Assembly (NCBI GenBank): GCA_934432595.1
Contig: CAKRYR010000006.1
Location: forward strand, 1-64,000
Length of the DNA stretch: 64,000 bases
Direction of reading: 5' to 3'
Source: an uncultured Lachnospiraceae bacterium
Lineage (GTDB): Bacteria > Bacillota > Clostridia > Lachnospirales > Lachnospiraceae
Part shown: positions 54,117-63,566 of the stretch, piece by piece
Layout: the number at the start of each line of letters is the position of its first letter
How positions within the stretch are numbered: position 1 is the first letter of the stretch
The notes under the pieces: generated by a model
The model's database searches: none
Seen by the model: only the letters and a program-made list of their open reading frames with translations
What the model was told of the DNA's origin: nothing
Made by a program: the position numbers and the translations under genes

Positions 54117-56246
54117 TTGGAAAATAATCAATCAAATCCTATTGTACAAGCTTTTATATTTGAAACGGAAAATATGCTTGAGCAGATAGAACAAATATTG
54201 TTAGATTGTGAAGAAAGTAAAGCATTTACAGAAGATGATGTTAATGAAATATTCAGAATAATGCACACTATAAAAGGTGGAGCAGGAATGATGAACTTTG
54301 ATAAATTAGCAGAATTAGCTCATTCTATTGAAGATACATTCTTCTATATTCGTGAAGAAAAACCTGAAATAAACAATATAACTAATATTACAGATGTTAT
54401 ATTAGAAGGTATTGATTTTATGAAGGATTATTTAGAAGGAATTAAAAATGATGATATTGAGGTCTTAGATGCTAGTGATATAGTAGAAAAAAATAAGAAG
54501 TGTATTGAAGAATTAAAAAGTGGAGTATCGGAAATAGATGATACAGAATCTTCAGATGATGAAGAAATTCAAAGAGATGAAATGCTTAATAATATTGATT
54601 ACATTTCACTTGATGATGAAGAATCTAATGATGATGGTATAGAAGAAAAAGATGAAGTAGATTCTATGTTAGATGGAATGATAGAGTGTTTTGAAATAAT
54701 TCTTCATTATAGTGAAGGTTGCGAAATGGAAAACCTTCGTGCATTTCAAGTAGTACAGGAATATGAAAATAATGTTAAAGAAATAAAGTATTATCCAGAA
54801 GATTTATTTGACGACAAGAATACAGCTTCTATAATTGATTTGATAAGAAATGAAGGTTTTAAAGTTCATATTAAAACGGAATGGTCTTATGATGAAGTAC
54901 AAGAAAGTGTAGAAAAGCTTTGCTTTATTGATAAATTTACTATTAATAAAATAGAAGAAAAAGATTTTGGTGTATTTAAAAAAGCTAGTAAGGTTAAGAA
55001 GAAAAATAAAGGAAATAAAGAATTAAAGGATAATGAAAAAGAGTTAAATAGTAGACATGAGCAATTAAATCATATACAGGAACAAAAGAGAATAAATGTA
55101 GCTGTAGAAAAATTAGACGTACTTATGGATTTAGTTGGTGAATTAGTTCTTTCAGAAACTATGGTTGTCTCTAATCCAGATTTAAAAGGCAAAAAGTTAG
55201 ATAATTTTGCAAAAGCTGCAAGACAACATAGAAAAATAATTAGTGAATTACAAGATACAGTTATGTCTATTAGAATGATGCCTTTATCTACTACATTTAG
55301 TAAAATGAAGAGAATTGTCCGTGATATAAGTAAAAAGTTAGATAAAGAGATGCAGATAGAACTTATAGGTGAAGAAACTGAAGTTGACAAAAATGTTATA
55401 GAACAAATTTCAGATCCACTTATGCATTTAGTTAGAAATGCTGCTGATCATGGTATTGAGTCAAAACAAGAAAGAAAAAAACTTGGCAAAGAAGAAGTAG
55501 GTAAGATTACATTAGAAGCATGCAATTCAGGTGGAGATGTTTTAATTAAAGTTATGGATAATGGTAGGGGATTAGATAAGGATAAGATATTAGAAAAAGC
55601 AAAGAAAAATGGACTAATTGAAGGAAATGAGAATGATTTATCAGAAAAGAAGATATTCTCAATGATATTTATACCAGGCTTTTCTACGTCAGAAGAAGTA
55701 ACTGAATTTTCAGGCAGAGGCGTTGGAATGGATGTTGTTAGAAATAACATTGAAGGTCTTGGTGGAAGTATATCTGTTGATAGTACAAAAGAGGAAGGAA
55801 CGACAGTTACTCTAAAGATTCCTTTAACTTTAGCAATAGTAAGTGGAATGATAATTAGAGTTGGTAATGCAAAATATACTGTGCCAATTATGTCAATAAG
55901 ACAATCATTTAGACCATCAGCTGAGGACATTATAGTAGACACTGAGGGAAACGAAATGGTTATGGTTAGAGGAGATTGTTATATAATTCGAAGGCTAAAT
56001 CAAATGTATAATGTTAAAGATGCAGAGGAAAAATTTGAAAACGGAATATTGATTTTAATAGAGAATAATGATGATGCATTTTGTATCTTTGCAGATGAGA
56101 TAATAGGTGAACAACAAGTTGTTGTTAAACCATTACCAGAATATGTTAAGAAATTCGACACAATTTATGGTATATCTGGATGCACTTTATTAGGAGATGG
56201 AGATATTAGTTTGATATTAGACGTAGCAAATTTGAATAATAATTAG
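54117..56246 (+). CDS. cheA: Chemotaxis histidine kinase CheA
   Basis: A 709-residue kinase. The Hpt domain (1-110) has the phospho-His in IFRIMHTIKGGAGMMNF (about residue 50). An acidic linker and a P2-like region (about 185-285) come next, then the dimerisation domain (about 325-390), an ATPase with the N box VRNAADHGIE (about 439-448), DNGRG and GRGVGMDVV, and a C-terminal CheW-like domain. The start is TTG at 54117, 8 nt after GGAGG; an ATG at 54113 is out of frame and encodes only MLGK. Confidence 0.95.
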   Translation: MENNQSNPIVQAFIFETENMLEQIEQILLDCEESKAFTEDDVNEIFRIMHTIKGGAGMMNFDKLAELAHSIEDTFFYIREEKPEINNITNITDVILEGIDFMKDYLEGIKNDDIEVLDASDIVEKNKKCIEELKSGVSEIDDTESSDDEEIQRDEMLNNIDYISLDDEESNDDGIEEKDEVDSMLDGMIECFEIILHYSEGCEMENLRAFQVVQEYENNVKEIKYYPEDLFDDKNTASIIDLIRNEGFKVHIKTEWSYDEVQESVEKLCFIDKFTINKIEEKDFGVFKKASKVKKKNKGNKELKDNEKELNSRHEQLNHIQEQKRINVAVEKLDVLMDLVGELVLSETMVVSNPDLKGKKLDNFAKAARQHRKIISELQDTVMSIRMMPLSTTFSKMKRIVRDISKKLDKEMQIELIGEETEVDKNVIEQISDPLMHLVRNAADHGIESKQERKKLGKEEVGKITLEACNSGGDVLIKVMDNGRGLDKDKILEKAKKNGLIEGNENDLSEKKIFSMIFIPGFSTSEEVTEFSGRGVGMDVVRNNIEGLGGSISVDSTKEEGTTVTLKIPLTLAIVSGMIIRVGNAKYTVPIMSIRQSFRPSAEDIIVDTEGNEMVMVRGDCYIIRRLNQMYNVKDAEEKFENGILILIENNDDAFCIFADEIIGEQQVVVKPLPEYVKKFDTIYGISGCTLLGDGDISLILDVANLNNN

Positions 56247-56288
56247 AAAATCAAGGACGAATAAAAAGATAAAATCATGGAGGTAATT

Positions 56289-56411
56289 ATGAAAAGTATA
56301 AAAGGAAAGATTATTTTAAATTTTGTTGCGCTATTATTAATTTTTAGTATCGTTGGTGGTGGAGGAACCATTTACTTAAATACAGAAGGAACAAAAGATA
56401 CTTTAAATTAA
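56289..56411 (+). pseudogene. Truncated methyl-accepting chemotaxis protein stub
   Basis: A 40-residue ORF beginning MKSIKGKIILNFVALLLIFS with GGAGG well placed upstream. It is the N-terminal basic tail and first membrane helix typical of chemoreceptors, then stops at TAA. A complete receptor gene starts 60 bp later. It is best explained as the head of a second receptor whose body was deleted, though a real micropeptide cannot be excluded. Confidence 0.6.
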
Positions 56412-56472
56412 GAGATGAATATGAATCAGATGAAATATAGGATTAAGGTGTGAAAATAGGAGGTTGGTTATT

Positions 56473-58356
56473 TTGAAAAATTTGAAATTAAGAGGTAAAT
56501 TAGTTATAAGTTTTTGTATAGTAATTTTTATTTCAGCTTTTCCAGTTATATTATCATTGAATAGACTTAGAAATGCTGAAAATGAATTTTCAAGTGTAAT
56601 ACATGAGTGTGGGTTTACTCAAGGAGATATTGGTAATGCTATGCTAGCATTATCACAATCAAATGGTGATTTACATGATATGTTAAGTTTTGAAAATGCG
56701 AAACATATAGATGAGCTGAAAAAGAGTAGAATGGATGAAATAGATACATATAATAAATATATAAAAATTATCAAGAAAAATGTAAAAAATAAGAAGGTTA
56801 AAGATATATTTACAGATGCGGTATCATGTACAGAAGAGTATTTAGAGGTGAGTGAAGATGTATATGAAAAATGCTCAAAATTAGATACAACAAATCCAGA
56901 GGATTATGCTAAGATAGAAAAAATACTAGTTGAAGAGCTAGAACCTTCATTTAAGACGGCATGGGGAGATTGGACTAATTTATTGAGCAATTTAGTCAAA
57001 ATTGGAAATAGTCAAAGTAAAGAAACATTACACACAAATTATTTAGCATATTTTGTTTTGATAATTGGAAGTACTATATGTAGTATTTTCTGTATAATAT
57101 TTGCAATAAATATAGCTAGAAGAATATCTCAACCTATTAAGAAATTTGTAAGTAGAATTGATGCATTAGCGAAAGAAGGAGATATAACATCGCCTATAAA
57201 TGAAGTTGATTCTAATGATGAGGTTGGAGAGTTATCAAGAGCATTAAAACTTTTAATTACAAATTTAGAAAATATAATAGAAGATGAATATCATATATTA
57301 GGAAGTATGGCAGAAGGTAATTTTGATGTTTATACTAAGAATGAAGAAAGCTATGTAGGTGATTTTGAAAATATACTTACGGCTATCACAACAATAAGGG
57401 AACAGTTATCTTCAACATTAATTGAAATTGATGTTGCATCAGAACATGTAAGTGTAGGTTCAGAACAAGTTGCTTCAGGTGCTCAAGAATTAGCACAAGG
57501 TGCTACAGAGCAAGCAAGTGCAATAGAGCAATTAAATGCTACTATAGCTAGTATAGCAAAACAAATTAAAGAAAATGCAGAGAATGCTAAGAATGCAAGT
57601 GAGATTGCAATGGCTTCTTCAAAAGAGGTTGAAGAGGGCAATAAGAAGATGAATGAAATGATAGTAGCTATGACTGAGATAACAGAGACTTCTAATAAGA
57701 TTGCTAAGATTATTAAAACAATTGATGATATAGCATTCCAAACTAATATACTAGCTCTAAATGCAGCTGTTGAGGCAGCTAGAGCAGGCGAAGCAGGTAA
57801 GGGATTTGCTGTTGTAGCAGATGAGGTAAGAAATCTTGCAGGAAAGAGTGCAGAAGCTGCACAAAATACTACACAACTTATTGAAAGTTCTATTAATGCA
57901 GTAGCGAATGGTACTAAGATTGCAGATATGACGGCTGAAGCACTAGGAAATGTAGTGGAAGCAACTAATAAATCAACTGAGTTAATTAATCATATTGCAG
58001 TTGCATCTGAGGAGCAAGCTAATTCTGTTGAGGAGGCAACAAAGGGCTTAGACCAGATTTCTACTGTTGTACAAACTAATTCAGCTACTTCAGAGGAGAG
58101 TGCAGCAGCAAGTGAAGAACTTAGTGCACAGGCAAATAAGATGAGAAAATTAATTTCAGAGTTTGTTTTAACTCGTGGTTCAAAAAAGAAATCTAATAAG
58201 AAAAATAATTCTACTAAATCTACTACAAGAAAAAAATCTTCAGAGAAGAAAAAAGTAGATGTGTATGAGGAAAAGATAGAAGATTTTTATAGTGATGATT
58301 TAAAGATTGATTTGGGAGAAGATGATTTAGCACCTTCACATGGTAGCAAGTATTAA
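56473..58356 (+). CDS. Methyl-accepting chemotaxis protein
   Basis: A 627-residue chemoreceptor. TM1 lies at about 8-29, a helical extracytoplasmic sensor at about 30-185, TM2 at about 190-212 and a HAMP domain just after it; the signalling domain (about 330-565) has the hairpin-tip sequence ALNAAVEAARAGEAGKGFAV then VADEVRNLAGKSAEAA. The C-terminus is an unusual Lys/Ser-rich then acidic tail (about 570-627) without a CheR-docking pentapeptide. The start is TTG 56473, 9 nt after GGAGG; the TTG three codons earlier is too close. It completes the che operon. Ligand unknown. Confidence 0.93.
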   Translation: MKNLKLRGKLVISFCIVIFISAFPVILSLNRLRNAENEFSSVIHECGFTQGDIGNAMLALSQSNGDLHDMLSFENAKHIDELKKSRMDEIDTYNKYIKIIKKNVKNKKVKDIFTDAVSCTEEYLEVSEDVYEKCSKLDTTNPEDYAKIEKILVEELEPSFKTAWGDWTNLLSNLVKIGNSQSKETLHTNYLAYFVLIIGSTICSIFCIIFAINIARRISQPIKKFVSRIDALAKEGDITSPINEVDSNDEVGELSRALKLLITNLENIIEDEYHILGSMAEGNFDVYTKNEESYVGDFENILTAITTIREQLSSTLIEIDVASEHVSVGSEQVASGAQELAQGATEQASAIEQLNATIASIAKQIKENAENAKNASEIAMASSKEVEEGNKKMNEMIVAMTEITETSNKIAKIIKTIDDIAFQTNILALNAAVEAARAGEAGKGFAVVADEVRNLAGKSAEAAQNTTQLIESSINAVANGTKIADMTAEALGNVVEATNKSTELINHIAVASEEQANSVEEATKGLDQISTVVQTNSATSEESAAASEELSAQANKMRKLISEFVLTRGSKKKSNKKNNSTKSTTRKKSSEKKKVDVYEEKIEDFYSDDLKIDLGEDDLAPSHGSKY

Positions 58357-58368
58357 AAAAGTTAGGTC

Positions 58369-58397
58369 TTGATTAATTTCTATGAATATGATAAAAT
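58369..58397 (+). promoter_or_regulatory. secG promoter
   Basis: TTGATT, 17 bp, TAAAAT, located just after the receptor stop and 32 bp before secG, giving secG its own transcription. Confidence 0.55.
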
Positions 58398-58428
58398 GAG
58401 TTGTTGAATTTTAGGAGGTGCGCGTAAT

Positions 58429-58665
58429 ATGCTTAAGACAATATTATATATAGTTTATATTATTGTAGCTATAGTTCTTACAATTGTTGTTCTATGTCAA
58501 GAGAGTAAGCAGTCAGGTCTTACAGGTGCTATTAGTGGTGCTGCTGAGACATATTGGAGCAAGAACAAGAGTCGTTCTAAGGAAGGAATATTAGCAATCG
58601 CTACAACTATTTTAGCTGTATTGTTCATAGGATTATCACTAGTCCTTGATTTAGTTGTATTATAG
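58429..58665 (+). CDS. secG: Preprotein translocase subunit SecG
   Basis: A 78-residue membrane protein with two helices (about 1-24 and 50-75) joined by the conserved loop SKQSGLTGAISGAAETYWSK. It is the accessory subunit of the SecYEG channel. TAGGAGG precedes the ATG. It begins the secG-rnr-smpB-ssrA series, the same order as in Bacillus. Confidence 0.95.
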   Translation: MLKTILYIVYIIVAIVLTIVVLCQESKQSGLTGAISGAAETYWSKNKSRSKEGILAIATTILAVLFIGLSLVLDLVVL

Positions 58666-58688
58666 AACGTGATTAATTTGCTTAAAAT

Positions 58689-58727
58689 AAAAAAGATAGT
58701 TTGCATATCATGTAAACTATCTTTTTT
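58689..58727 (+). terminator. secG terminator
   Basis: AAAAAAGATAGTTT and its perfect complement (14 bp, 11-nt loop that can itself pair GCAT/ATGT), ending in six T residues. Confidence 0.88.
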
Positions 58728-58864
58728 ATTTTTTGTTTTCTAGTTCTAGTGAAGTTTACTGAGGGGGTTATTAGGTTTTTGGTTCTAGTGCAGATTGGTG
58801 AGGTCTTTAGTGGACATTCTTACAAATCTTTAAAACCAAAATCGAATATTCAATAACAAATATA

Positions 58865-58893
58865 GTGCAATTTTTACAAAAATAGGTTATACT
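58865..58893 (+). promoter_or_regulatory. rnr promoter
   Basis: GTGCAA, 17 bp, TATACT, about 90 bp before the rnr start. It would exclude use of the GTG at 58898 as a start codon. Confidence 0.45.
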
Positions 58894-58981
58894 AGAAGTG
58901 TATGGGATAATGTTTGATATTTTGTTTGGGGATGTGAAGGTGTATAAAAAAAACATAAATACAGAAAGAAGCGTGGCAAAT

Positions 58982-61123
58982 ATGGATAAAGAATTATTTA
59001 TGGAAAGAAAAGAAAAAATATATAAGTTTTTTAATGATGAAAATTATAAACCTATGAAGTTTAAAGAAATCACTAATGTTTTGTGCATACCACGTGAAGA
59101 TAAGGAAGAGTTTCGAAAAGTTTTGGAAGAACTTCTTGCTGAAGGCAAGATTACAATTGATATGAAAGGTAGATATAAAGCTACTGCTGGAGAGTTGAAA
59201 GTAGGTACATTTTGTGGTACTCAAAAAGGATTTGGATTCGTTATGATAGAGGGTGAAGATGAGGATGTATTTATATCACCTTCTGATGTTAACGGTGCAT
59301 TAAATAAAGATACTGTTCAGATTGTTATCAAAGAATCACAGACAGGTAAGAGACGTGAAGGTAAAGTTGTAACTATAATTGAAAGAGGTAAGTCAGAGAT
59401 AATAGGTACATTCACTAAAAGCAGGAATTTTGGATTTGTTATTCCAGATGACCATAAGTTTGGATCTGATATATATATACCTAAGAAAGATTCAATGGGA
59501 GCAGTTACAGGACATAAGGTAGTGGTAGAATTAACTGAGTATGGCGGTGCCGGAAGAAAACCAGAAGGAAAAGTTGTTGAGATAATTGGACATATTAATG
59601 ATCCTGGTGTTGATATTCTATCAATAGTTAAGGCTAATGGTATACCAATGGAATTTCCTGATGAGGTTATGAAACAAGTTGAAGGAATTCCAGATGAAGT
59701 ATTAGAAGAAGAGAAAGTCGGAAGAGAAGATATTAGACATCTTCAAACTGTAACAATAGATGGGGAAGATGCTAAAGACTTAGATGATGCTATTACACTT
59801 AAAAGAGAGGGAGATGGTTATCTACTAGGTGTTCATATTGCAGATGTTACACATTATGTTACAGAGAATTCTCCACTTGATAAAGAAGCATTAAAGAGAG
59901 CAACAAGTGTATATTTGGTAGATAGGGTTATTCCTCAGTTACCACATAAGCTTTCTAACGGTATATGTTCATTAAACGCAGGATGTGATAGACTTGCACT
60001 TAGTTGCTTTATGCACATTAACAAAAAAGGTGAGGTTACAGATCACAGAATAGTTGAGACATTAATAAATGTTGATAGACGTATGACATATACTGATGTA
60101 AATAAAATTGTTGAGTTTCATGATGAAGAAACTTGTGCTAAATACGAAGGCTTTGTAGAATTCTTTGATTTGATGGAAGAAGTGGCTGAAGTATTAAGAG
60201 AAAAGAGAAGAAAACGTGGTTCAATAGATTTTGATTTTCCAGAGAGCAAGATTATACTTGATGAAAAAGGTAAACCTATCGAAATTAAGCCATATGAGAG
60301 AAATAAAGCAACTAGAATAATTGAAGATTTCATGCTTATTGCAAATGAAACAATAGCTCAGAATTTCTTTTGGCAAGAGATACCATTTGTATATAGAACG
60401 CATGAGAATCCTGACCCAGAAAAGATAATTAAATTAGGAATTTTCATTAATAATTTTGGATATACAATAAAAGGAGCAGGAGAAGAGATTCACCCAAAGG
60501 AGATTCAGAAGTTGCTTTGTAAGATAGAAGGTACTCCAGAGGAAGCATTAATAAGTAGATTAACACTTCGTTCTATGAAGCAAGCTAAATATTCTGTCAA
60601 TAATGAAGGACATTTTGGTTTGGCAACTCAGTATTATTGTCACTTTACATCGCCTATACGAAGATATCCTGATTTACAAATTCACAGGATTATTAAAGAA
60701 AGTATTAATGGTAAATTGACAGAAAAGAGAATCAGCCATTATAATAAGATATTGCCTGAAGTTGCAAATCAATCAAGTCTATGTGAACGTCGAGCAGATG
60801 AAGCAGAGCGTGAGACAGAGAAACTTAAGAAAGTTGAATATATGCAGAAACATTTAGGTGAAACTTTTGAAGGTGTTATTTCAGGAATGAACACTTGGGG
60901 AATATATGTAGAATTGCCTAACACTGTAGAAGGATTAGTTAGAGTTACTTCGCTAAAAGATGACTATTATTTCTATGATGAAGAAAAATATCAGATGGTT
61001 GGGGAACATACTAATAAGGTGTATAATTTAGGTGAGAAAGTTAAAGTTGTTGTTACCGCAGCAGATAAAGTATTAAGAACTATTGATTTTGAATTCCCAG
61101 AAGAGGAATCTGAGGAAGATTAA
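58982..61123 (+). CDS. rnr: Ribonuclease R
   Basis: A 713-residue processive 3'-5' exoribonuclease. It has an N-terminal winged helix (about 1-65), cold-shock domains (about 70-225), the RNB catalytic domain with DGEDAKDLDDAITL (metal-binding Asp residues) and TSPIRRYPDLQIHR, and a C-terminal S1 domain. The start MDKELFMERKEKI is placed by similarity to the usual N-terminus; the ribosome site (GAAAGAAG) is weak, so a start up to 28 codons earlier remains possible. It acts with SmpB and tmRNA in removing defective mRNAs, which fits the neighbours. Confidence 0.95.
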   Translation: MDKELFMERKEKIYKFFNDENYKPMKFKEITNVLCIPREDKEEFRKVLEELLAEGKITIDMKGRYKATAGELKVGTFCGTQKGFGFVMIEGEDEDVFISPSDVNGALNKDTVQIVIKESQTGKRREGKVVTIIERGKSEIIGTFTKSRNFGFVIPDDHKFGSDIYIPKKDSMGAVTGHKVVVELTEYGGAGRKPEGKVVEIIGHINDPGVDILSIVKANGIPMEFPDEVMKQVEGIPDEVLEEEKVGREDIRHLQTVTIDGEDAKDLDDAITLKREGDGYLLGVHIADVTHYVTENSPLDKEALKRATSVYLVDRVIPQLPHKLSNGICSLNAGCDRLALSCFMHINKKGEVTDHRIVETLINVDRRMTYTDVNKIVEFHDEETCAKYEGFVEFFDLMEEVAEVLREKRRKRGSIDFDFPESKIILDEKGKPIEIKPYERNKATRIIEDFMLIANETIAQNFFWQEIPFVYRTHENPDPEKIIKLGIFINNFGYTIKGAGEEIHPKEIQKLLCKIEGTPEEALISRLTLRSMKQAKYSVNNEGHFGLATQYYCHFTSPIRRYPDLQIHRIIKESINGKLTEKRISHYNKILPEVANQSSLCERRADEAERETEKLKKVEYMQKHLGETFEGVISGMNTWGIYVELPNTVEGLVRVTSLKDDYYFYDEEKYQMVGEHTNKVYNLGEKVKVVVTAADKVLRTIDFEFPEEESEED

Positions 61124-61212
61124 TAAATGCCATTAAGAGACTTCTGAGCATTAGATCAAGGGAAATTCACATATAAAAGAAAGGTATTTAAGAGTTAGAA
61201 AAGAGGATAATT

Positions 61213-61680
61213 GTGGCAAAGGAAAGTATTAAATTAGTATCAAATAATAAAAAAGCATATTTTGATTATTTTATAGAAGATAAGTATGAAGCAGGAATAT
61301 CATTACATGGTACAGAGGTAAAATCCCTTAGATTAGGAAAATGCAGCATAAAAGAAGCATTTATAAGAATAGAAAAAGGCGAGGTATATGTATATAACAT
61401 GCATATAAGTCCTTATGAAAAGGGAAACATATTTAATAAAGATCCACTAAGACCAAAAAAATTATTGCTTCATAAAAGTGAAATTAATAAAATAGCAGGC
61501 AGTTTGGCAACTAAGGGTTATACCTTAGTCCCTTTGCAAGTTTACTTTAAAGGAAGTCTTGTTAAAGTAGAGATTGGTTTAGCACGTGGTAAGAAGTTAT
61601 ATGATAAGAGACAAGATATAGCTAAGAAAGACCAACGAAGAGAAGCCGAGAAGAACTTTAAGGTTAGAAATCTTTATTAA
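61213..61680 (+). CDS. smpB: SsrA-binding protein SmpB
   Basis: A 155-residue OB-fold protein that carries tmRNA into stalled ribosomes. It has YFIEDKYEAGISLHGTEVKS, VYVYNMHISPYEKGN and the basic C-terminal tail KKLYDKRQDIAKKDQRREAE, which mimics an mRNA codon region. Start GTG 61213 with GAGG upstream. Its partner ssrA lies 1.5 kb downstream, separated by an unrelated membrane protein gene. Confidence 0.97.
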   Translation: MAKESIKLVSNNKKAYFDYFIEDKYEAGISLHGTEVKSLRLGKCSIKEAFIRIEKGEVYVYNMHISPYEKGNIFNKDPLRPKKLLLHKSEINKIAGSLATKGYTLVPLQVYFKGSLVKVEIGLARGKKLYDKRQDIAKKDQRREAEKNFKVRNLY

Positions 61681-61718
61681 AACGAGGGGAAAAGGGGAAT
61701 AGGAAAGGACTATATGTC

Positions 61719-63089
61719 ATGAAAATTAATGATAAGAAATCATTAAAAAGAATAAAAGAATTATATGATACAATGTGCGATAATGTAGATTGGACATATT
61801 GTTATATGATAATGATAATAATTATAGGTTATGTTTTATTACATGATATATTAGGTGAAACATTACTAATACATAATAATTGGGATAGTTATACGCTACA
61901 AGCAAAAGCATGGTTAGATGGACATATATATTTAGATCACAATTATGATTATCTGGAAATTGCTGCATATAAGAATCATTATTATGTTTCATTTCCCCCA
62001 TTACCATCAGTATTTATGTTACCATGGGTTATGATATATGGTGTAAATACTCCTAATAATATAATTATGATTATATATATTATAATTGCAGTTACATTAG
62101 TGTATAAAATAGCTAGATTTATGAAAATGAGAGAAGTGTTAGCAGCATTTTGGGCATTTGTAACAGTGTTTGGTTGTAATATGGTATGGATGTCAACAAT
62201 GGGTGGAGTATGGTTCCAAGCTCAGCTTCTTAATATGATTTTTTGTTTTGCAGCTATATATGCAATGCTTAATAATAAAAGGGTTATATCATATTTATGT
62301 ATTGCTTTTGCAGTAGGATGTAGACCATTTTCGATTGTTTATTTCTTTGTATTACTAATTTATTTTTATAGTATAGATAAGAAAACTGTGAATAAAAATA
62401 GTGATAAAATTTTAAATGAGGAAAATAATAAAGGTAAAGTAAGTAGCAATAAGAAGGCTATAATTAATATAGTAAATGTCTTATCTATTGTTTTGAAGCA
62501 ATGGAAAGGAATAATTTCTGCAGTTTTAGTAGGAATAGTATATATGATATACAATTATGCTAGATTTGAAAATCCATTAGAATTTGGACATAACTATTTA
62601 CCAGAATTTTTAGAAGCAAGTAGTGGTCAATTTAATTTAGAATATGTTGCTACTAATCTATATAGAATATTTATTGAAGGAGTAAAGTTTAATAAAAAAA
62701 TGGGGTTAGAATTTACTCAGTTTAATGGTTTTATTATATTTATTGCAAATCCTATATTTTTTATTTATTTAGTTTATATTATAAAGAATATTGTTAAGAA
62801 AAATAATAATGAAGTAACAAGAATGATAGTGTTAATGACTGTTTGTAATATGATACTATTATGTTTCCATAAAACAATGGGTGGTTGGCAATTTGGTAAT
62901 AGATATTTAGTGGATTTAATTCCATTTATATTGTTTTACATATTATTTACCAAAAAAAGAGAAAAAAGAATTAATAAAGTGGCACATTGGGAGAGATTTG
63001 TCGGAGCATTCGCAATTTTATTTAATATATATGGAGCTATAATAATGACAATTATAGATTTAAACAAAAAATTAAATTGGATAAGTTAA
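61719..63089 (+). CDS. Polytopic GT-C-like membrane protein
   Basis: A 456-residue protein with about ten hydrophobic segments. After the first helix comes an extracytoplasmic loop NWDSYTLQAKAWLDGHIYLD followed by YKNHYYVSFPPLPSVFMLPW. This resembles the arrangement of GT-C glycosyltransferases and related uncharacterised membrane proteins of actinobacteria and clostridia, where acidic residues in the first loop are catalytic. A charged Lys/Asn loop lies at about 220-250. Polyprenyl-phosphate sugar transfer is an inference. Its ATG at 61719 overlaps an out-of-frame ATG at 61713. It interrupts smpB and ssrA. Confidence 0.6.
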   Translation: MKINDKKSLKRIKELYDTMCDNVDWTYCYMIMIIIIGYVLLHDILGETLLIHNNWDSYTLQAKAWLDGHIYLDHNYDYLEIAAYKNHYYVSFPPLPSVFMLPWVMIYGVNTPNNIIMIIYIIIAVTLVYKIARFMKMREVLAAFWAFVTVFGCNMVWMSTMGGVWFQAQLLNMIFCFAAIYAMLNNKRVISYLCIAFAVGCRPFSIVYFFVLLIYFYSIDKKTVNKNSDKILNEENNKGKVSSNKKAIINIVNVLSIVLKQWKGIISAVLVGIVYMIYNYARFENPLEFGHNYLPEFLEASSGQFNLEYVATNLYRIFIEGVKFNKKMGLEFTQFNGFIIFIANPIFFIYLVYIIKNIVKKNNNEVTRMIVLMTVCNMILLCFHKTMGGWQFGNRYLVDLIPFILFYILFTKKREKRINKVAHWERFVGAFAILFNIYGAIIMTIIDLNKKLNWIS

Positions 63090-63177
63090 ATAAAATATTT
63101 TCGAGGATTGTATTAGAGTATCACAATTTAAATGAGAATTAGATATTTTTTCTGATATTTTTCCGTTAATTGGAATG

Positions 63178-63206
63178 TTGACTTATATGGTTATATTGGA
63201 TATACT
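63178..63206 (+). promoter_or_regulatory. ssrA promoter
   Basis: TTGACT, 17 bp, TATACT: the strongest sigma-A-type promoter seen in the window, ending 14 bp before the mature 5' end of tmRNA. Confidence 0.85.
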
Positions 63207-63220
63207 ATATAGAGAACTTC

Positions 63221-63566
63221 GGGGATGTAACGGTTTCGACTGCGGTTTGAAGTTCGGTGAAGCTATTCGTGAGGAGCAACGTTATCACTCCAAATTAAAT
63301 ATAAACGCTGAAGATAATTTAGCTTACGCTGCCTAGTTGCAGCTGCCTAACTTAGCGTACTCATCCGTTAAGATTAGGTATCGACTAGATGGGAAACGAT
63401 ATATGCAAAGCTTTGAGCATATAGGCGTATTATGAAGCTACTAAAGTTTGCCGAGTGTTGGTTCTTGGCTTATGGAGGGAATGTGCCTAGGCGAAAATAA
63501 TCAACTATGATAGTAGAAGAACGAACGGACGGTCGTAGGACACGGGTTCAACTCCCGTCATCTCCA
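63221..63566 (+). ncRNA. ssrA: Transfer-messenger RNA (tmRNA)
   Basis: A one-piece tmRNA of about 346 nt that rescues stalled ribosomes. The 5' end GGGGATGTAACGGTTTCGAC pairs with the 3' end CATCTCC, followed by the discriminator A; the T-arm ACGGGTTCAACTCCCGT is intact. CCA is not encoded (TTT follows) and must be added. The tag frame (about 63298-63336) reads NINAEDNLAYAA then TAG; the exact resume codon cannot be fixed by eye, but the degradation signal is AEDNLAYAA. A promoter lies just upstream and a foldback element overlaps the 3' end. Confidence 0.97.

Noticed and set aside
58898..58981. N-terminal extension of RNase R from GTG 58898
   Set aside because: The predicted promoter -10 ends at 58893, so this codon would lie at the transcript start without a ribosome site, and the extra residues do not resemble the family.
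63221..63566. tRNA gene at the T-arm near 63540
   Set aside because: The T-arm and acceptor belong to tmRNA; no anticodon arm is present and the whole length fits ssrA.
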